A stretch of 36,489 nucleotides of DNA, from contig CAJUJN010000044.1 in NCBI GenBank assembly GCA_910586775.1, positions 1 to 36,489 of the forward strand. Direction: 5' to 3'. The notes under the pieces were generated by a model that saw nothing but the letters and a program-made list of their open reading frames with translations, was not told the origin of the DNA and made no database searches. The stretch comes from an uncultured Acetatifactor sp. (GTDB taxonomy: Bacteria > Bacillota > Clostridia > Lachnospirales > Lachnospiraceae). Positions 32,732 to 36,489 of the stretch are shown here, piece by piece (positions within the stretch are counted from its first letter, which is position 1; each line of letters starts with the position of its first letter). The position numbers and the translations under genes are program-made.

Positions 32732-33988
32732 ATGACAGCAAAGGAAAGATTTGAATCTGCAAAAGAGATATACGCATCCTACGGCGTGGACGTGGAGGCG
32801 GCCATCGCCAGATGCATGGAGGCGCCCGTAGCCCTACACTGCTGGCAGGGGGATGATGTGACAGGATTTGACCATGACGGGCCTCTGACCGGAGGCATCC
32901 AGACCACCGGTGATTACCCCGGAAAGGCGAAGACACCGGAAGAGCTGATGCAGGATATGGATAAGGCACTGAGCCTGATGCCCGGTAAGAAAAAGCTGAA
33001 TCTCCATGCAAGCTATGCAATTTTTGAGCCCGGCGAGTTTGTGGACCGTGATAAAATTGAGCCGAAGCATTTTGCAAAGTGGGTGGAGTTCGCAAAGGAA
33101 AGGAACATGGGTATCGATTTTAATCCCACTTTCTTTTCCCATGATAAGGTAAAGGACGGCCTGACCCTGTCCAGCCCCGATGAGGAGACCAGGAAGTTCT
33201 GGATTGAGCACGGCAGGGCGTGTGTGCGTATTTCCCAGTATTTTGCAGAGGAGACCGGTGTTCCCTGCGTCATGAATATCTGGACCGGTGACGGCTATAA
33301 GGATATCCCGGCTGACCGCATGGGGCCCAGAATGAGATATAAGGAGTCCATCGAGGCGATTTTGTCCGAGCCCTTTGACAAAAATAAGGTGAAACCCTGC
33401 GTAGAGTCCAAGGTATTCGGCATCGGCGTGGAGGCATTTACAGCGGGAAGCGCGGAATTTACATTAAGCTTTGCAGCTACCCATGACGGCTGCCTGCCTT
33501 TGATGGACAACGGACATTACCATCCTACTGAAGTAGTATCGGACAAGATTCCTGCGCTGCTGTGCTTCTATCCGGAAATCGCTCTGCACATTACCAGACC
33601 CATCCGTTGGGACAGCGACCATGTGGTTCTCTTTGACGATGAAACAAAAGAGATGGCGAAGGAAATCGTCAGATGCGACGGCCTTGACAGGGTTTACATG
33701 GCGTTGGATTACTTTGATGCCAGCATCAACCGTGTATCCGCATGGGCCATGGGATTCCGCAGCTGGCAGAAAGCGCTGCTTTCCGCTATGTGCACGCCCA
33801 ATGCCGAGTTGAAGAAGCTGCAGGATGAGAACAGGATGACGGAGTTGATGGTGCAGCAGGAGGCGGTAAAGACGCTGCCTTTCGGCGACGTGTGGAATGA
33901 GTACTGCGAGTGCTGCGGCGTGGTGTCCGACAGGGACTTCTTCAGTGAAGTCAAGAAGTATGAGGACGAAGTTCAGTTAAAGAGATGA
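32732..33988 (+). CDS. rhaA: L-rhamnose isomerase
   Basis: The 418-residue enzyme converts L-rhamnose to L-rhamnulose, the first step of the pathway, using divalent metal. The family pattern is clear: ALHCWQGDDVTGF near the N-terminus, LNLHASYA, NPTFFSHDKVKDGLTLSSPD and the C-terminal block HYHPTEVVSDKIPAL with PIRWDSDHVVLFDDET, which holds metal and substrate residues. The length is normal. ATG 32732 is preceded by AAAGGAAAGAG. It follows rhaB by 169 bp. That gap holds no gene that I can support. Confidence 0.97.
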   Translation: MTAKERFESAKEIYASYGVDVEAAIARCMEAPVALHCWQGDDVTGFDHDGPLTGGIQTTGDYPGKAKTPEELMQDMDKALSLMPGKKKLNLHASYAIFEPGEFVDRDKIEPKHFAKWVEFAKERNMGIDFNPTFFSHDKVKDGLTLSSPDEETRKFWIEHGRACVRISQYFAEETGVPCVMNIWTGDGYKDIPADRMGPRMRYKESIEAILSEPFDKNKVKPCVESKVFGIGVEAFTAGSAEFTLSFAATHDGCLPLMDNGHYHPTEVVSDKIPALLCFYPEIALHITRPIRWDSDHVVLFDDETKEMAKEIVRCDGLDRVYMALDYFDASINRVSAWAMGFRSWQKALLSAMCTPNAELKKLQDENRMTELMVQQEAVKTLPFGDVWNEYCECCGVVSDRDFFSEVKKYEDEVQLKR

Positions 33989-34046
33989 TCAGGTAAAGCA
34001 AAATACCACGTCTGACGGGAAAGAGGCATTCTTTCAGAAAATGGCT

Positions 34047-34084
34047 GCAGCCGGGTGCCTGTTCGGTACTCCGGCTGCTTTTGT
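34047..34084 (+). terminator. Terminator or attenuator between rhaA and rhaD
   Basis: GCAGCCGG (34047-34054) pairs with CCGGCTGC (34071-34078), GTGCC pairs with GGTAC inside, and a T-run follows. It could partly stop transcription after rhaA and lower rhaD output, or serve as a processing site. Confidence 0.65.
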
Positions 34085-34221
34085 ATGGGAAAATGTTTAC
34101 AGGAAACTGTCCGGGCGGAAATTGGATTTGATTAGAAACGGGCTGATATAAGAGGAGGCATTCAGGGCAGAATGCATTACAAAGATCGGCTTTCCGCCGG
34201 CGGCAGAGGAAGGGAGCATCG

Positions 34222-35082
34222 ATGAATAATATATTTGGCGTAAAGGTAATGGAAGATTATATCCGTATGTGCCATGACGGTGTGAGACAGGGCTGGCATG
34301 AGAGGAACGGCGGAAACCTGACCTACCGCATGAAAGAGGAAGAGGTGACGGAGTGCAGGCCTTATTTCAGGGCGGAGCCGGGTCCCTGGGTGAAGCTGGG
34401 AGTGGAGGCCGACAACCTGAAGAATGAATACTTTATTTCCACAGGAAGCGGAAAATTCCTGCAGAATGTGGGACTGGAGCCTCAGAACAGCATCTGTATC
34501 GTGGAGATTAACGAGGCGGGAGATGCCTACCGCATTGTCTGGGGATTGGAGAACGGAGGAAAGCCCACAAGCGAGTTTCCGACTCATTTTATGAATCATT
34601 CCGTGAGGAAGCGTGTGACGAATGGTGCCAACAGGGTGATTTATCATGCCCATACGCCTTATGTGATTGCTTTGACCTATGTGCTTCCTCTGAAATCTGA
34701 AGTGTTTACCAGGATGCTCTGGAAGAGCGCTACGGAGTGCTGCGTGGTATTTCCGGGCGGCGTGGGCGTGGTACCCTGGATGGTGCCCGGCGGTCCTGAA
34801 ATTGCGAAGGCTACCTGCGTGCTGATGGAGAAGTTTGACGCGGCTGTCTGGTCGTTCCACGGATTGTTTGTATCCGGCCCGGATTTTGATACGGCGTTTG
34901 GGCTGATGCATACCATTGAGAAGGCTGCGCAGATTGCTTCCATAGCGTTGGCAGCCACCGGAGGAAAGCCTCCCAGGCAGGTGATTACGGATGACAATCT
35001 GCGGGATATCGGCAGGGATTTCGGAGTGACTCTGAATGAGGAGATTCTGAACTTTGTTTCGGGTGATGAGCTGTATTGCTGA
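34222..35082 (+). CDS. rhaD: Rhamnulose-1-phosphate aldolase
   Basis: The 286-residue class II aldolase splits L-rhamnulose 1-phosphate into dihydroxyacetone phosphate and L-lactaldehyde. Zinc ligands are visible as H142 and H144 in YHAHTP and H213 in WSFHG, with the probable catalytic E118 in TSEFPTH. ERNGGNLTYR and TGSGKF form the phosphate site. ATG 34222 has GGGAG five bases upstream. It lies 233 bp after rhaA and completes the pathway. The next gene, tatD, is unrelated. Confidence 0.96.
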   Translation: MNNIFGVKVMEDYIRMCHDGVRQGWHERNGGNLTYRMKEEEVTECRPYFRAEPGPWVKLGVEADNLKNEYFISTGSGKFLQNVGLEPQNSICIVEINEAGDAYRIVWGLENGGKPTSEFPTHFMNHSVRKRVTNGANRVIYHAHTPYVIALTYVLPLKSEVFTRMLWKSATECCVVFPGGVGVVPWMVPGGPEIAKATCVLMEKFDAAVWSFHGLFVSGPDFDTAFGLMHTIEKAAQIASIALAATGGKPPRQVITDDNLRDIGRDFGVTLNEEILNFVSGDELYC

Positions 35083-35255
35083 TGGAATACATACGCACAG
35101 CCGGAAATATGACCTGAATAAAGCCGTTGCGCTGCTGGAAAAGCTGTTGTGACGGCTTTATGGCATTTGAAACAGAAGGTGTTATCTGTATCGGGGAGCA
35201 GGGTGCGAACGGATGGGAGACAGGGGATAAACAGCGGGAAAGAGCAGGAGAAAAT

Positions 35256-36047
35256 ATGGAATCGGTAAAATATTATGACATTGGTTTAAATCTGTTCTGC
35301 CGACAATTTCCGGATCCGGAGAAAATCATTGGGGAGGCGGCGGATAACGGTATCGGCTGCATTTTAACCGGAACAGATATGAAAGAAAACAGGAGAATAA
35401 ATAACTTTGTGAAGACGCATGATGTTTTCGGTACGGCAGGCATACATCCCCATAATGCGGATTGTGCAGGTCAGGAAGATTTTCTTCTTATTGAGAAGCT
35501 GCTGCGGGAGAATGACAGAATGGTTGCGGTAGGGGAATGCGGCCTTGATTATGACAGGATGTTTTCCACAAAGGAGAACCAGATCAGATGTCTGGAAAAG
35601 CACATCGTTCTGGCGGAAAAACTGGGAAAGCCTCTGTTTCTCCATGAGCGCAGCGCTGCCGGGGATTTTATAAAAAGGTTTAAAAATCATCCGGATATCT
35701 GTAAAAAGTCGGTGGTTCACTGCTTTACAGGAGATAAAGCCACACTGGACAAGTATCTTTCCATGGGATTTTCCATCGGTATTACCGGATGGATTTGCGA
35801 TGACCGTCGGGGAAGGGAACTGCGCGATGCAGTGCATATCATCCCTCTGGACAGGATTCTGGTAGAGACGGACGCGCCCTATTTAACGCCGAAAAATGTG
35901 CCGGGACTGGAACGGACGAATGTGCCCCAGAATATCAGGTATGTTGTCGGGGATTTGGCTAAATATATGAAGGTATCGGAGGAGGTACTGACAGAGAATG
36001 CACGGAAAAACACGGAAAGAATATTCCGAATCAGGCGGAAGGAATAA
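35256..36047 (+). CDS. tatD: TatD family metal-dependent hydrolase/DNase
   Basis: The 263-residue TIM-barrel enzyme has the TatD motifs GECGLDYDR (E94), FLHERSA (H130), VHCFTG (H155) and VETDAPYL (D206). Its N-terminus reads DIGLNLFCRQF, resembling the E. coli TatD type (DIGVNL) and not the YcfH type (HxH). Family members act as metal-dependent 3'-5' exonucleases or DNases. ATG 35256 has AGGAG upstream; the longer in-frame reading starts without support. It is 173 bp after rhaD and may be read through from the rha cluster. Confidence 0.92.
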   Translation: MESVKYYDIGLNLFCRQFPDPEKIIGEAADNGIGCILTGTDMKENRRINNFVKTHDVFGTAGIHPHNADCAGQEDFLLIEKLLRENDRMVAVGECGLDYDRMFSTKENQIRCLEKHIVLAEKLGKPLFLHERSAAGDFIKRFKNHPDICKKSVVHCFTGDKATLDKYLSMGFSIGITGWICDDRRGRELRDAVHIIPLDRILVETDAPYLTPKNVPGLERTNVPQNIRYVVGDLAKYMKVSEEVLTENARKNTERIFRIRRKE

Positions 36048-36134
36048 AGCTGAGCAGATAAAATTTCAAAAAAATTTCAATAAGTGAAAAAACATCTTCC
36101 CAATCCGGCATATTTGTGCTATACTTAAGGTCAT

Positions 36135-36208
36135 GGAAGCATAGCTCAGCTGGGATGAGCGCTCGCCTGACTAGCGGGAGGCCAAGGGTTCGAGCCCCTT
36201 TGCTTCCA
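36135..36208 (+). tRNA. tRNA-Val (GAC anticodon)
   Basis: The cloverleaf is complete. GGAAGCA pairs with TGCTTCC, the anticodon stem CTCGC/GCGGG encloses CTGACTA with anticodon GAC, and the T arm contains AAGGGTTCGAGCCCCTT. The discriminator is A36208 and no CCA end is encoded. A TATACT box at 36120-36125 lies just upstream, but the -35 is poor. Confidence 0.95.
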
Positions 36209-36216
36209 TTAATCGA

Positions 36217-36270
36217 AAAAAGCCGCAAACTCAATGATTTTCCAGTAAAATCAAGGGATTGCGGCTTTTT
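36217..36270. terminator. Two-way terminator after tRNA-Val
   Basis: AAAAAGCCGCAA pairs perfectly with TTGCGGCTTTTT and TGATTTT pairs with AAAATCA inside. A- and T-runs on both sides allow termination in both directions, including of the short minus-strand gene beyond it. Confidence 0.85.
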
Positions 36271-36315
36271 CCATAGCCGAATTTATAAGATGAAATTATG
36301 CCGGATAAATGAAAT

Positions 36316-36381
36316 TTATAGTATTTTTTGTCCAGAATTTTGTCCAAGCCTAATACCGTTTGCCAAAGTCCCATTTCCCAT
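36316..36381 (-). CDS. Possible 21-residue peptide
   Basis: A minus-strand ATG at 36381 is preceded by GGAGGAT and opens a 21-codon frame (starting MGNGTLANGIR and ending GQKIL) that stops at 36316. A good promoter and inverted repeat lie just upstream, and the two-way terminator lies downstream, so a complete tiny transcription unit is present. I do not recognise the peptide. Minimal coding length and lack of homology information keep confidence low. Confidence 0.35.
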   Translation of the reverse strand: MGNGTLANGIRLGQNSGQKIL

Positions 36382-36405
36382 ATCCTCCGTTCCTTTGATA
36401 AGTCT

Positions 36406-36435
36406 ATTATAAACTAATATTGGTTTGATACCAAT
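36406..36435 (-). promoter_or_regulatory. Promoter with overlapping inverted repeat
   Basis: Read on the minus strand, TTGGTA (36434-36429) and TATAAT (36411-36406) are exactly 17 bases apart. An inverted repeat, ATTGGT-N5-ACCAAT (36419-36435), overlaps the -35 box, a typical place for a repressor. The promoter points at the 21-codon ORF. The final 50 bases of the window show no further gene. Confidence 0.5.
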
Positions 36436-36489
36436 GTTACTGTTCACTGGCCCCATTAGGCCATTGTGAAAAGTGCTGAAATTTATTTT

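Overview
The window reads as chromosomal DNA of a gut-type Clostridia (Bacillota), most likely a Lachnospiraceae member. The reasons are the single-chain PurL of 1271 residues, the DUF5107/TPR protein, AraC-type regulators paired with GH2/GH3 enzymes and a GPH symporter, Gram-positive GGAGG ribosome binding sites, and three single tRNA genes without encoded CCA. This assignment rests on protein character only; no database search was possible.

Layout. (a) 1-5450: tRNA-Asn with its terminator, an AraC regulator divergent from a large DUF5107/TPR protein, a two-helix small membrane protein, and tRNA-Trp with promoter and terminator. (b) 5576-11710: two small unknown proteins, a TetR regulator and purL, then a 38-codon zinc-ribbon peptide and a two-way terminator. 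(c) 11710-24000: a HAD hydrolase and an AraC regulator on the minus strand, divergent from a carbohydrate block on the plus strand: GH2 glycosidase, GPH symporter, TM2 protein, GH3 glycosidase, mannonate dehydratase (uxuA) and fructuronate reductase (uxuB). (d) 24144-26737: yqeG-aroE-aroKQ, with shikimate kinase fused to type II dehydroquinate dehydratase. (e) 26738-27575: a gene-poor stretch with decayed coding fragments. (f) 27576-30539: a minus-strand pair, lipoprotein solute-binding protein then chemoreceptor. (g) 30552-36047: a regulatory region followed by rhaB-rhaA-rhaD and tatD. (h) 36135-36489: tRNA-Val, a terminator, and a minus-strand promoter driving a 21-codon ORF.

Functional theme. 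GH2 and GH3 would release sugars from oligosaccharides, the GPH symporter would import glycosides or uronides, uxuAB handle the D-fructuronate/D-mannonate steps of glucuronate breakdown, and rhaBAD convert L-rhamnose to DHAP and L-lactaldehyde. Together these suggest use of plant or host glycans carrying glucuronate and rhamnose (inference). uxaC, kdgK/kdgA and lactaldehyde genes are not in the window.

The most unusual non-coding signals are a 109-bp tandem repeat with hairpins forming the uxuA leader, a three-way-junction-like element before the symporter, a long hairpin in the rhaB leader, and a perfect 10-bp inverted repeat upstream of the rha promoter. I did not see a defence system, CRISPR array, intact transposon or prophage.
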